Source: Saccopteryx bilineata (taxonomy: Eukaryota > Chordata > Mammalia > Chiroptera > Emballonuridae). From it: DNA of 64,000 bases. The stretch is taken from the NCBI RefSeq assembly GCF_036850765.1, contig NC_089494.1, positions 234,812,779 through 234,876,778 on the forward strand, written 5' to 3'. A model generated the notes under the pieces. It saw nothing but the letters and a program-made list of their open reading frames with translations, searched no databases and was not told the DNA's origin. The translations under genes were made by a program, and so were the position numbers. This document shows, in pieces, positions 47,304 to 57,652 of the stretch (positions are counted from its first letter, which is position 1; every line of letters starts with the position of its first letter).

Positions 47304-47382
47304 GTTTTCTGGGTTCATTGTTTAAATGGCCTCTTCCACTCAGTTATTCTGTTTTGGTTCCCACTAAAAGCCCTTCAGTATG
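47304..47382 (+). CDS. ATP8A1: ATP8A1 exon, membrane segment M7
   Basis: A 79-bp exon: 26 whole codons plus the first base of a Gly codon (phase 1), acceptor ttccctcag, donor gtaagt. It encodes [18 protein letters not shown] and FPLKALQY. This is membrane segment M7. The plus-strand small frame crossing it into the intron is only partly real coding sequence. Confidence 0.98.
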
Positions 47383-48099
47383 GTAAGTACAAAGGATATG
47401 AATGCTAAGAGATGACTTTTTACTTTTTTTTTTAGAAAAATAATTCATTGTCAATATGTTAAAAAAATTATTGCAGAGTTTCATTATATGGTATTCCTTA
47501 ACCTAAAATATCATACTTGCATCCAAAAGTCGTACACACTTTAGAGCATTTTATTATTCCTTTGGGAGCAAAGTGATTTAATATATGCAAAGCCTTTCTT
47601 CTCTGCTTCTCATGTTTTCCCAACTTGAAGAGAATTAAATTTTAGGGCTCTTTTTGTCCTCTGTTGATATATAGTTTCAAGACAATAGTGCTAATATTTT
47701 ATGTAGTCTATTTATTATACCTATGAGGCTTGTAGCAAGCTCTTTATACTGAACCTAATCAGACATGCTAGTATTTTTAAGTCTACTTTAGCCTGTGTCT
47801 TCAATGAGAGTTTTAATCTGTTTTTATGTTCACCTCGGAGTGGAAGCTTTTTTTCTGCTTCTTTTGAGGAAGTGATGTTATTCTGTCAGTTTTGAAAGAT
47901 AGGATCATGGTGCATTTCCTATACACATAAAAATGATTAAGTAGCCACTTTAGAAAACGGATCTCTGCGATCCTTACGCGGGTGCTGCTGAGTCCCAGAG
48001 CAGAGCCTGGAGCAGACCTTGCGTGAGAGCAGGACCACAGCCGGCCATTCAGCCTCCGCTCCCACACTGTGGTCGGCAACACCCCGCCCTCCGGCCGGC

Positions 48100-48309
48100 C
48101 CTCACTGGCTGACTTCATGATGGCCAACAGAAGAGAGGGCTGTCCCCGTGTCCTTGCCCACCTACGGTCTCCTCCTCGGGCAGCCAGAGCGGTCCTTGTA
48201 ATACCTACGTCCAACCAGGCACCTCTTCTCAAAAACCCACAGACGTCAATCACCCTAAGAACAGAATCCGCAGCCCCACCTTGGTTGGTTCCGCCATTGG
48301 CTCCTCCCC

Positions 48310-48357
<48 letters not shown>

Positions 48358-48665
48358 TTCCCCCTCCACATGCGCCCCCCCCCCACGCCCCCAGGTCTGT
48401 GCTCAGAGAGGCCCTCTCAGATCCCCTTTCTCTGAAAGAGCCAGCACTACTGTCCCCACTACTCCTGCCATTCTGTTCCCTTGTCATCTTGTATCTTCAT
48501 GGTACTTGTCTAGTGAGGTGTGGTACCTGCTTATATTTTACTGGTTTTCTCCCCTGTTAGAATCAGAGCTCCAAGAAGGTCAGGCAATTATTCACTTAGT
48601 TCACGGTTGTGTGTCCAGCGCTTAGAGCCTGGCTCACTGTAGGCACTCAGGGAGCTGTCGGTGAA
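48100..48665 (+). repeat. Degraded L2-type LINE 3' fragment with internal (CA)n
   Basis: The order 'gccagagcggtccttgtaat', 'cctcttctcaaaaacccac', 'aagaacagaatccgc', then 'gttagaatcagagctcca', 'tgtccagcgcttagagcctg' and 'actgtaggcactcaggga' follows old L2 LINE 3' ends. A (CA)n run of about 40 bp at 48312-48354 and a C-run lie inside. The 224-codon minus-strand frame and the 163-codon plus-strand frame over this GC-rich stretch are artefacts of the CA repeat and low stop frequency. Confidence 0.6.
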
Positions 48666-48867
48666 AGGACAAGAGCGTGCAGCGTGGACGGGGTGTTAGG
48701 AGAAGGCAGTCATGTCATGTCCTAGTCAGAAATTATCTCACGTCCTTATTAATTGCTTTGCCGTACAACAGTAAAAACTTCTCATTTTGTACGCCATGGA
48801 AGTGAGTGTGGTAAGAAATCTAATTAAAGTATAGAATATTGCCTCCATAAGCTAGAAGAACCACATG

Positions 48868-49285
48868 GGAATTTTTTTCTTTTTTGAAATATAATTCATA
48901 CACCATAAAATTCATCTTTTTAAATTACATGATTTCGTGATTTTTAGTATATTCACCAAATAATGCAGATGTCACCACTGCCTAATGCCAGAACATTGTC
49001 ATCACTCCATAAAGGAAACCCATACTCATTAGCAGTCACTTCCCCTTCTCCCCCATTCCCCAAGCTCTTGATAACCACTAATTTTTGTCTCTGTGGATTT
49101 GCCTGTTCTGGACCTTTCATATGATGCAATCATGTGATATGGGACCTTGGTTTATCTATGTTGCAGCATGACTGAGTATTTTATTCCTCTTTTTGGCTGA
49201 AAAGTATTCCATTGTATGGCCATACCATCTTTTGTTATCTATGTAATAAGATGGATATTTGGATTACTTCCACTTTTTGGAGCCT
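48868..49285 (-). mobile_element. L1 3'-UTR fragment, minus strand
   Basis: 'gaaatataattcatacacca', 'ttagtatattcaccaaata', 'aaaggaaacccatactcatt', 'ctttgataaccactaat'-like text, 'tttgcctgttctggacctt' and 'aaagtattccattgtatgg' are the reverse-strand signatures of old L1 3' ends. No coding capacity remains. Confidence 0.8.
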
Positions 49286-49389
49286 TGGGATGTTGAAATC
49301 CAGGGTATGATTCAGGATTCCTTGACCTTAGACAACTTCTCCAGTTAAAGTTTATTTTTTCAAATAAACTTTTTATTCACTTATTTCAG

Positions 49390-49460
49390 CAGTTCTCAAA
49401 GTGTGGTCCGTGGACACCTGGGAACACCTTGGACCTTTTGGTGGTCCATTAGGATCATGA
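49390..49460. repeat. Possible MER5-like hAT fragment
   Basis: 'cagttctcaaagtgtggtcc' followed by 'acacctgggaacacctt' matches the start of MER5A-type hAT derivatives. The piece is truncated after about 70 bp. Confidence 0.55.
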
Positions 49461-49827
49461 GGTCTAAATTTCATAGTTTCAAATTTTTTATAATACATTA
49501 CACTGGGGAACAATTTTTTTTTCTTTTTTTGTTGCATGAGGTTTTAGAACTATTTCTATATATTTCTGCATTGGTGATTCCAAATCTGAAATCCGTTTCT
49601 TGGTGCATGCTCTAGATTTTATGCAGTTTTAATTTCTTTTTGTTACAGTTAACAGCATGCATTGGTTTTTAAATTGGAATTAAAGGGCAGTGCCTCTTGG
49701 ATTGAACATAACCACAAGGCAATTGATGTTTTAAAAACATCACTTTTACATAATTGTAGTTGTTTTTAAATGTAAAAAATTATTATCTGATAAAAAACAC
49801 CCTCTTATTTTGTTGTAAGATTGAATC

Positions 49828-51333
49828 ATGGCTTCTTCAAGTAGGCATAAATGTAAGAATAGTCCTGACACCTTCTGTTATATATGTGGCTGTTACACAC
49901 TTCAACATCAAAGGCACAATATTTCATCATTTATGACACGTGCATATATTGCCTATTTTCAAGTTCCCCTTGGAGATCAACAAAAGAATTGGGCTCCTCA
50001 TATTGTGTGTCATAATTGTGAGGAAATGCTTCCTAACTGAACAAAAGGAAAATACAAAGGAATGCCTTTTGCATTTTGGTACTCCCATGGTTTGGCATGA
50101 ACCTAAGGACCACAGCAGTGACTGTTATTTTTGTCTGATCCATACAAAGGGCATCGGCAAGAAAAAACGGCATATGATCACATATTTTAATATTTCTTCA
50201 GCAATAGGACCTATCCACACTCTGAGACACTCCCGGTTCCAGTTTTCAATGGTTTTATTTCTTCTAAGGATGAAGAAAGTGAATATGGTGATCAAGTGTA
50301 TTTTGATAAAATGCATGAGGAAATGGTTGTAGAATCTGAAGGGTCTTCTTCTGATGCCAAGCAGTCATTAACCCCTCAGCAGTTTAGCCAACCCAAATTG
50401 AATGACTTAGTAAGAGATTTGGGCCTATCAAAGAAAGCAGCTGAGTTATTAGCCTCCAGGCTTCAAGAAAAGAATGTACTTCACTGGTCAGCTAAAGTAT
50501 CCCATTTCAGGAAGCGTGAACAAATTTTTGTGGACTTTTTTTCCAAAGACACTTTGTTTACTGTCATGATATCAGTAGTCGTCTCAGCCAGCTAGCTCTT
50601 ACCACTTACAGTCCAACAGAATGGCAGCTATTTCTTGACAGCTCTAAACGGAGTCTGAAATGTGTTCTCCTACACAACGGTAATGTTTATGCAATGGTTC
50701 CAATTAGTTATTCAACTCATCTGCGAGAAGATTATAATGACATAAAAATTGTCCTCGACTTTCTGAAGTATGAGGAGCATAACTGGATCATTTGTGTGGA
50801 TCTTAAAATGGTAAATTTCCTGCTAGGACAGCAGAGAGGTTTCACAAAGTATCCTTGCTTTCTGTATTTGTGGGACAGCCGAGCTCGGGACAAACACTGG
50901 ACACAGAAGGAGTGGCCGAAACGTGAAGCTCTGGAAGTAGGCATGCAAAATATTGTGAATGAATCTGTAGTTAATAGAGACAGGATCATTTTTCCCCCAC
51001 TTCACCTCAAACTTGGCTTAATGAAGCAGTTTGTTCAGGCTTTGAATAGAGAAAGTGAATGCTTTCAACATATTATTTCTGCTTTCCCTGCTTTGTCTTT
51101 CAAGAAGATAAAAGAAGGTGTGTTCGATGGACTTCAAAGTCAAACCCTCATACGTGACGAAGAATTTGCCAGGAAGATGAATAAGGAGGAGAAAGCAGCA
51201 TGGCAGTCTTTTGTGGCAGTTACAAAGAACTTCCTTGGCAACAAAAAAGCAGAAACCTATGAACTTCTGGTTCAAGGATACTGTTGGCTTTCTGTGACAT
51301 TGGATGTAACATGAGCGTTAAGATTCATTTCCT
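49828..51333 (+). pseudogene. Broken transposon-like coding region, family unassigned
   Basis: A long coding relic in several frames. The first frame starts at an ATG at 49828 and carries Cys pairs (FCYICGC, VCHNCEE, and further on SSDCYFC) that look zinc-binding. It meets a TGA at 50038-50040 and then frameshifts near 50088, 50222, 50558 and 51275. Between breaks the protein is readable: SEGSSSDAKQSLTPQQFSQP, then ELLASRLQEKNVLH, YSPTEWQLFLDSS, HNWIICVDLKMVNFLLG, GFTKYPCFLYLWDSR, PPLHLKLGLMKQFVQAL and AWQSFVAVTKNFLGNKKAE. I recall near-identical blocks in repetitive, uncharacterised proteins annotated in many invertebrate and some vertebrate genomes, but cannot name the transposon superfamily. 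The 3' part after 'IHFL' is missing, cut by a SINE. The longest unbroken frame is 206 codons (50694-51314). It is not a functional gene. Confidence 0.8.
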
Positions 51334-51704
51334 GGCCCTGGCCGGTTGGCTCAGTGTTAGAGCGTCGGCCTGGCATGCAGGAGCCCCAGGTTCAATTCCC
51401 GGCCAGGGCACACAGGAGAAGTGCCCATCTGCTTCTTCATCCCTCCCCCTCTCCTTCCTCTCTCTCTCTTCCCCTCCCGCAGCCAAGGCTCCACTGGAGC
51501 AAAGTTGGCCCGGGTGCTGAGGATGGCTCTGTGGCCTCTGCCTCAGGTTATAGAATGGCTCTGGTTGCAACAGAGTGACACCCCAGGTGGGCAGAGCATC
51601 GCCCCCTGGTGGGCATGCTGGTGGATCCTGGTCGGGCGCATGCGGGAGTCTGTCTGACTGACTCCCTGTTTCCAACTTTAGAAAAATAAAAAAAATAAAA
51701 AAAA
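51334..51704 (+). mobile_element. tRNA-derived bat SINE (long type), no target duplication
   Basis: 'ggccctggccggttggctca', A box with a substitution (gtgttagagcg), B box 'ggttcaattcc', normal body, A-rich tail 'aaaaataaaaaaaataaa'. It interrupts the transposon-like pseudogene directly after the IHFL codons. The left flank (gattcatttcc) and right flank (ttttgtgcaa) do not match, unlike those of most long-type copies in the window, suggesting that flanking DNA was lost at or after insertion. Confidence 0.93.
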
Positions 51705-52753
51705 GTTTTGTGCAAATTTTATAATTAAAATAAGTGTTTGAATATATTCTGCTTCAAAATTGTAGATAAATTCTGATGCAATCATATCTTTTAGTATATT
51801 AGTGTATTTACTGCATTATATAAATTATTATATTTTCACAAAGATGATGTCCAAGAAGACATTCTATTTCATTATGTTAAACTAAATGTTGAAAATTACA
51901 ATAAGATGAAAACCTAAAATCTTGAATTGCATAAAAACTGTAGCTTACAGAGAAAAACCAATGTCAGATTTGAGATCAGCACACTCGAATTAGGTAAGAA
52001 CAAGTGTTTTGATGGATGAAACAAACACTTGTTCACTGCTGATGTAAAAGCTATGGTAGGTGAAACCACCAGTACCTTAGCACAACAATGATACAGATGT
52101 TCTAATCATCATTATACCTCATTTGCCATGCACCCACATTTCAAAAAAGCAACCAAAAAAGCCAGTTTCACTTTAAGAAGACCCTTGAAGAAACTGTAAA
52201 ACTAATACTTGTTTTAAGTCTCTACACTTGGTACATGTCTTATTAATAACTCTGTGTGACAAAATGGGAAGTACACATAAAGCACTTCTGCTGGGCAGCA
52301 AAATTCAGCAGCTGTGTCAAGGTCAAGTGCCTTGTGGACTGTTTGAGTTGGGAGCTGAACCAGCTCCTCTCATGGGGTTCTAATATCACCTGCGGGAGAA
52401 CGATCCCTTCCAAGTGCAGAGCGGACCGATGCATTTGAGTGGAACTGCCAAAGCTCCACACTGCAGCCAACCTGAAGAAATTATCCTACCTCTTTAAGAA
52501 ACTACTTGTTCGGTTTTGATCTACTACCAACGAAGGCCCAGTTATTAGCAAAGATGGTTGAAACGCTCCTCCCCCTCATAACTTCATCTCACTGTCCAGT
52601 TAGATTTCCCTTATAGGTTTCAACAGCAACAAAGAACACAAGAATCTAGCTGTGCTCTATTACGCCAGATATCCAGGTATTAAAGAGACTTTTTAAATGT
52701 AAAACAATGCCTGTGTTCTCTTTTTTTGTTTGTTTTGGAAAATAGTTGTTTTT
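51705..52753. other. Unassigned intronic stretch, with a 12-bp hairpin
   Basis: AT-rich sequence following the SINE. It may include the original 3' flank or 3' UTR of the broken transposon-like element, but no coding block continues. A perfect inverted repeat, GAACAAGTGTTT (51998-52009) and AAACACTTGTTC (52023-52034), has a 13-nt loop. The segment 52260-52500 is GC-richer and non-repetitive by eye; no protein family was recognised. Confidence 0.5.
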
Positions 52754-53169
52754 TGGCCCTGGCCGGTTGGCTCAGCGGTAGAGCGTCGGCCTGGTGTGCA
52801 GGGGACCCGGGTTCGATTCCCGGCCAGGGCACATAGGAGAAGCACCCATTTGCTTCTCCACCCCCACCCCCTCCTTCCTCTCTCTCTCTCTTCCCCTCCC
52901 ACAGCCAAGGCTCCATTGGAGCAAAGATGGCCCGGGTGCTGGGGATGGCTCCTTGGCCTCTGCCCCAGGCACTAGAGTGGCTCTGGTCGTGGCAGAGCGC
53001 CGCCCCAGAGGGGCAGAGCATCGCCCCCTGGTGGGCAGAGCGTCACCCCTGGTGGGCGTGCCAGGTAGATCCCGGTCGGGCGCATGCGGGAGTCTGTCTG
53101 ACTGTCTCTCCCCGTTTCCAGCTTCAGAAAAATACAAAAAAAAAAATAAAATAAAATAAAAATAAAAAA
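52754..53169 (+). mobile_element. tRNA-derived bat SINE (long type), young full-length copy
   Basis: Head 'ggccctggccggttggctca', perfect A and B boxes, the longer body with both 'cgccccctggtgggcagag' and 'cacccctggtgggcgtgcc' segments, A-rich tail. A perfect 16-bp duplication, gaaaatagttgttttt, flanks it (52738-52753, 53170-53185). It belongs with the copy at 6489 rather than with the copy at 3624. Confidence 0.96.
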
Positions 53170-53692
53170 GAAAATAGTTGTTTTTCATAAAATCTATTGT
53201 TTATATTACTATTTAATGGATTTGTTACTGTTATTTTTAAATAAATCAGTATATATCTTTAATTTTTCTGTCTTAATTTTTAATTTGGTAAATATAGCTA
53301 AAACTCACAACAACAAAAGCTTTTGGGGCTCCTCAATAATTTTAAAGACTATTAAGTGTCCAGAGACCAGAAAATATGTGAACAAATTATTCACCGAAAT
53401 CATCCAAATGCTAAACCTGACAAACCCAACAATAAGCTTTTATTTGTTTTTCCTCAGTGTGATCTTGAAATAAAATCTGTCTTCCTTATGATGGACCAAC
53501 AATGATTAAAAGGCTTAGTTAAACCTGATTTTGCTCACATTGGCCAAGGGAACTAACCAATATGGCACATAGCAGAAGCATGCATGTCGGGAAGTAATCA
53601 AGATATTTTCAGTTATTTCATAGATTTCTGAGTTTGTTAATCTGCATGGAAACTTGCAGATTAATTGCGAACATTTAGAAGTTTGTCTACAG

Positions 53693-54043
53693 CAGTGGTA
53701 GTCAACCTGGTCCCTACCGCCCACTAGTGGGCATTCCAACTTTCATGGTGGGCGGTAGCGGAGCAGCCAGAGTATAAATAAAAAGATAGATTTAACTATA
53801 GTAAGTTGTTTTATAAAGATTTATTCTGCCAAACTTAGCAAAAATCCAACATAAAGTACTTGGTAAGTCATTATTACTATATGCTTTAACTTGCTGTAAC
53901 TCTGCTTTATAAATTTTATAAAGTAAAGTTACTTCCCTACTTTATAAATCACCATGACTGTGGAACCGGTGGGCAGTTAGAAAATTTTACTACTAACAGA
54001 GATACAAAAGTGGGCGGTAGGTATAAAAAGGTTGGCTACTCCG
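53693..54043. mobile_element. hAT-type MITE with 8-bp target duplication
   Basis: About 351 bp. The ends CAGTGGTAGTCAACC and GGTTGGCTACTCCG are imperfect inverted repeats, extended by 'ccctaccgcccactagtggg' opposite 'gtgggcggtaggtat'. The flanks gtctacag (53685-53692) and gtctgcag (54044-54051) form an 8-bp duplication with one mismatch. The middle is AT-rich and non-coding. Confidence 0.88.
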
Positions 54044-54055
54044 GTCTGCAGCATA

Positions 54056-54331
54056 CCCACAAGACGTAGTCCATCAGAGCCTATGCCCGTAATCATGGCA
54101 TACCCCCACGGAGAAAGATGATCGCCCACAAGACGTAGTCCGTCAGAGCCTATGCCCGTAATCATGGCATACCCCCACGGAGAAAGATGATCGCCCACAA
54201 GACGTAGTCCGTCAGAGCCTATGCCCGTAATCATGGCATACCCCCACGGAGAAAGATGATCTCCCACAAGATGTAGTCCATCAGAGCCTATGCCCGTAAT
54301 CATGGCATACCCCCACAGAGAAAGAGGATCT
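54056..54331. repeat. 69-bp minisatellite, four copies
   Basis: Four head-to-tail copies of a 69-bp unit (starts at 54056, 54125, 54194 and 54263). Copies 1-3 differ by one or two bases; copy 4 has about half a dozen changes, mainly at CpG sites. The unit length is divisible by three and the minus strand is open across all copies, giving a repeated 23-residue peptide (MITGIGSDGL...SPWGYA); no evidence suggests that it is expressed. It begins five bases after the target duplication of the hAT MITE. Confidence 0.97.
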
Positions 54332-54424
54332 CCTAGACAGCTGGGCTGACTGTTACGCTCCCTTCCTGGCTGCGTTTACCTGAACACTTGAGAGAAGGAC
54401 AGGTCACATTTTGGGACATCTAGC

Positions 54425-54560
54425 ATGTGCTAAGTATGCTGCTTGATACTTTACAGATGTCACTTCATTTTAATTGAAAAGCCCCTTATAGGGTAAGGGA
54501 GCTTCACTCCATCTTTTAAGTGAAGAACTGAGTTCTATAGAGACTGAGTATAAATTACCC
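54425..54560 (+). repeat. MIR fragment
   Basis: 'catgtgctaagtatgctgct', 'actttacagatgtcacttca', 'agggagcttcactccatctt' and 'aagtgaagaactgag' follow the MIR core order; diverged. Confidence 0.55.
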
Positions 54561-55412
54561 TAAATGAGACAGGTAGTAACAGAACCAAACCTCGTCTGTG
54601 TCTCCGAAGCCCATCCGACTCTTTCCTCTCCATAGCAGCACCACTCCCCGATTGATCCCGTACTTGAGCCTTGCACATGTACTCGCAGAGCAGGCTTTGA
54701 ATAAGTATTGAATGTGTGTATAAATAAAATATTGTGCTGCACATACCATGGGTTTAAAATTTTTCAGTAACACCAGTGAATTACTCAGCAATTTTTTTTT
54801 AATTTTCATTTGATTTTTTTTAAATTGATAGTAGTGCTTTTATTATGTTAGCTACCACTCCCTTCATCCAAAGCCTTGTTCATTAGTTATCATTGGAATG
54901 ACAAAATACCTTACGCTATACTCCTAAACTCAGCCAGCTCCTCAAAGAACCACATGCCCGGAATCAGTTGGTGCCCGTCAGCTGTCTGAGTCACTCTTAT
55001 GATTCTCTTTGGTCCAATGCTAACAACTTTCTTGAGAGACAGTAAGAAGGCTCCCTTAGACCCTGATCTGTTAAGGGTTCAGAAGGCCTTCGCCTGCCTA
55101 CCGCTCATAGCATTAAGCTTTGCGTGAAAAATTAGTTTGATATTTTTTAATCTCATGCACCCTGAGAATCGATTAACAAATCAGGTTTCCTTCTTCATAG
55201 TGGCTCCTGGACATTTGTTTTTAATTTGTGACCCATGTTTTATAGCAACTTGGTGAGACTCCTTACAGTATATTTTTTTGGCCTTATTTTCAGCTCCACT
55301 GTGCGTCCCCTGTTCTTTTGTTCACCTCTTCTTAGTGGGTTTATGTTTGAAAGGGTTCTGAAAGGACCTCATTTATTTTCTTTCCCACCAAGCGTCTCTT
55401 CTTTTCATGCAG

Positions 55413-55474
55413 GTACCGTGTTTGGAAACGGGAAAACCTCCGACTATCTGCTCTTGGGAAACTTTGTTTACACT
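55413..55474 (+). CDS. ATP8A1: ATP8A1 exon, M7-M8 loop and start of M8
   Basis: A 62-bp exon after acceptor tttcatgcag; the first two bases complete the split Gly, then 20 codons TVFGNGKTSDYLLLGNFVYT, donor gtgagt. It is the exoplasmic loop between M7 and M8 and the beginning of M8; GNGKTSDYLLLGN is characteristic of ATP8A1 (ATP8A2 differs). The 105-codon frame that runs over it and into both flanks is mostly intron. Confidence 0.98.
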
Positions 55475-56831
55475 GTGAGTACAATACGTTTGCCTGGTTT
55501 GACTGTGACACAAAATCCTTTCATATTGCTCTTATTTTGTTTTCAAATTTAAATGTGTGCATTTCTGGATTTAAGGGTTCGTTGCACTTCCGTTTAAGAA
55601 TGAAATGAGACATTTTGACTAGTAAGAGATTATTCTAGTATTAGGTTATTAAAATGTCACTTAGGTTCACTGGCTTTAAAGGACTGTGAGTGCTATTATT
55701 TTCAGCGCTCCCTCTTTACTCTTATAACTCTCCATTTGCCCTTGTTGTCTTCGTTATCCCTTTTCCAAAGTTTTAGTTTACTGTCCTTATTAATACTTTT
55801 TACCTTTAGTATTCTTGGGTGTGTAACCAGGGATTATTCTAGAGTCGCACGATAACTATAATGAGAGAGAACTCTCCACTCTTTGGGGTGTTTCCCTCAT
55901 CACACTCCATCGCTGTAGACTACTGGGAACATGCCCACAGCGCCCTTGACTACCAACAACGTTTGAAATTTTATTAACTGTAAATAGATCATAATAGATC
56001 AAATATAATGCTAAGCACTGTTCTTGGTGTTTTATAGTCAAACCCCAATAAGGTAGGTGAGCTTTATCAGTCCCAGCTTACAGATTAAGGAGCTGAGATG
56101 AAGAGATGTCAAGTATCTTGCCTTATTCCTTAACTAAAAGAGCTAATAAATGCTGGAGTCGTGAGCACAAATGGTCTGACTCCAAGCCAAGTCGATTTAA
56201 ACCATTATGGTATCCTGTGGAAAACACGGGAAGGCCATTAAACCTGGTTCCCTTGCTTCAGAATGAGTATCCTAGTCACTGACGATGATGGGTGAGTGTT
56301 TATATCACATAACAAGATCTTATGTCCTACTCTGCAGAGTTTCAAGTAAGTAAGGTCACAAAGTACATGTTTAGATTTCTAAATATTCAATTGCACTACT
56401 TTTAGACCTTATCTTTAAAATTCAGAAAGTAGGGACCTTAAGTATTAAAGATGATATAAAATAAAATTAAAGCAAGCTTTAAAACCCAAGTCACTGCAGA
56501 CATAGTCTTGGTCACTGTTCATGAAATGTACAAGAAGCAGGCAGACACGTGCTCAGGAGACACGTGCCTGGTGGATAGACTATACGGCTGTGGAGAGAGC
56601 GGAGGGAGTGTGATGCTACTGAAGAACAGTTCTGGCTGGTCACAGTCGTAATGTTCAGCCACCCAGCTCATTCACCTGAGTCTTTGCTTGTTAGACATAC
56701 AAGGCTAGCTATGAATAATCTACTAGTCTGATCATCTAACTCAGAGGTAACTGTTCTTTATAAATGTCACTTTCAATCATTCTATGAACGATCATATTTA
56801 TTTAAAAAATAATATTTCCCTTCTGTTTTAG
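55475..56831 (+). other. ATP8A1: ATP8A1 intron (1.36 kb)
   Basis: Phase-0 intron, donor gtgagt, acceptor ttctgttttag. A MIR fragment lies at about 55990-56200 ('gctaagcactgttcttggtg', 'accccaataaggtaggtgag', 'cagattaaggagctgagatg'). Nothing else was recognised. Confidence 0.85.
55990..56205 (+). repeat. MIR fragment
   Basis: Ordered MIR blocks: size-count phrase 'aatgctaagcactgttcttg', 'ataaggtaggtgagc', 'agattaaggagctgagatga', 'tcaagtatcttgccttattc' and 'gtctgactccaagcc'. One of the better-preserved MIR copies here. Confidence 0.75.
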
Positions 56832-56888
56832 TTTGTGGTAATAACCGTGTGTTTAAAAGCTGGATTGGAGACATCATATTGGACATGG
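56832..56888 (+). CDS. ATP8A1: ATP8A1 exon, membrane segment M8
   Basis: A 57-bp exon of 19 codons (FVVITVCLKAGLETSYWTW), acceptor ctgttttag, donor gtaaga. It is the rest of membrane segment M8 and its cytosolic end. Although very short, it is flanked by consensus splice sites and in frame with both neighbours. Confidence 0.98.
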
Positions 56889-57148
56889 GTAAGAGTATCT
56901 CTAATCTCAATCAAGAGATGTCCTGTGTACTTCTCTGTTATTGCCATTTTTTTGTAGTTTGTCTTTTTAACTTTATGTATCCTTTAATCATAGTTTCTTT
57001 TACAGGTTGTTAATTGTGGGGGGTCAGGGGTTAGGGAGGGAGAACTGGGCATTCTGGTTTGGAAACACTGAGTAAACCACAAGACTTCTTCGAGCCTTCA
57101 GTGTATTATTATCATATATATTGTAAGTAGCCCAGAGAAAGGGAAATG

Positions 57149-57303
57149 TTTTTTTAAATGTTTATTTTTATTGATTTTTGGAGAGAGTTGGAGGAGAGAT
57201 GGGAATATCAATGTGTTCCTGTCTGTGCCCTGACCAGGGATCAAACCGGCAACCTCTGTGCTTCCAGACAATGCTCTAACCAACCGAGCCATCCAGCCAG
57301 GGC
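57149..57303 (-). mobile_element. tRNA-derived VES-like bat SINE, minus strand
   Basis: 'tatttttattgatttttgga' (reversed tail), then 'ccctgaccagggatcaaacc' and 'gctctaaccaaccgagccat' (reversed B and A boxes), ending 'ccagccagggc'. Related flanks agagaaagggaaa and aagagggaaaa suggest a target duplication. It is close in type to the copy at 14652. Confidence 0.87.
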
Positions 57304-57540
57304 AAGAGGGAAAACTGAAACTTACTGACAAGGAGCCTTTTCTTAGTAAAGTATATCACAAGACTGGCATTCGGCAGAAAACCTATTGCAAAATGATTCT
57401 GAAGACTAATAATATTAGTGAAAGACTTGTCCTCAGACATTTACAAATACCCAGTACAGATAAAACAAGTTCCACTTTAGATACCTTATTTTTTTTTAAG
57501 TGTCTTCACATCCAGGTAGAGAGACCTAATAAACAAAATA

Positions 57541-57652
57541 AGAAAGAAAGAAAAGGAAGGGAGGGAGGGAGGGATGGACGGAGGGACGGACGGACGGAGG
57601 AAAGCAGGAAGGAAAGATGGGAGGGAGGGAGGGAGGGAGGGAGGGAGGGGCA
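57541..57652. repeat. Purine-rich (GAAA/GGGA/GGAC)n microsatellite with G-quadruplex pattern
   Basis: A run of 'gaaagaaag', then 'gggagggagggaggg', then 'ggacggagggacggac', and finally a (GGGA)n block from 57619 to 57650. On the plus strand there are at least four consecutive GGG runs with one-base loops, fitting the G-quadruplex pattern; the tract lies in the sense strand of ATP8A1 RNA. Confidence 0.9.

Larger units (their letters stand above)
47383..55412 (+). other. ATP8A1: ATP8A1 intron (8.0 kb)
   Basis: Phase-1 intron, donor gtaagt, acceptor tttcatgcag. Contents annotated separately: L2 fragment and (CA)n around 48100-48665, antisense L1 (48868-49285), a transposon-like pseudogene (49828-51333), SINEs at 51334 and 52754, a hAT MITE at 53693 and the 69-bp minisatellite at 54056. 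The stretch 51705-52730 is unassigned. Confidence 0.85.

Noticed and set aside
47813..48487. 224-codon open frame on the minus strand (and 163 codons on the plus strand)
   Set aside because: It lies over a GC-rich L2 fragment, a (CA)n run and a C-run; the protein contains a Cys-Val repeat from the microsatellite and matches nothing I know.
53977..54303. 108-codon minus-strand frame with a 23-residue repeat
   Set aside because: It is produced by the 69-bp minisatellite; there is no promoter, splice or homology support. The array itself is reported.
54056..54331. CRISPR-like array
   Set aside because: The repeats are contiguous 69-bp tandem units without spacers in a mammalian intron.
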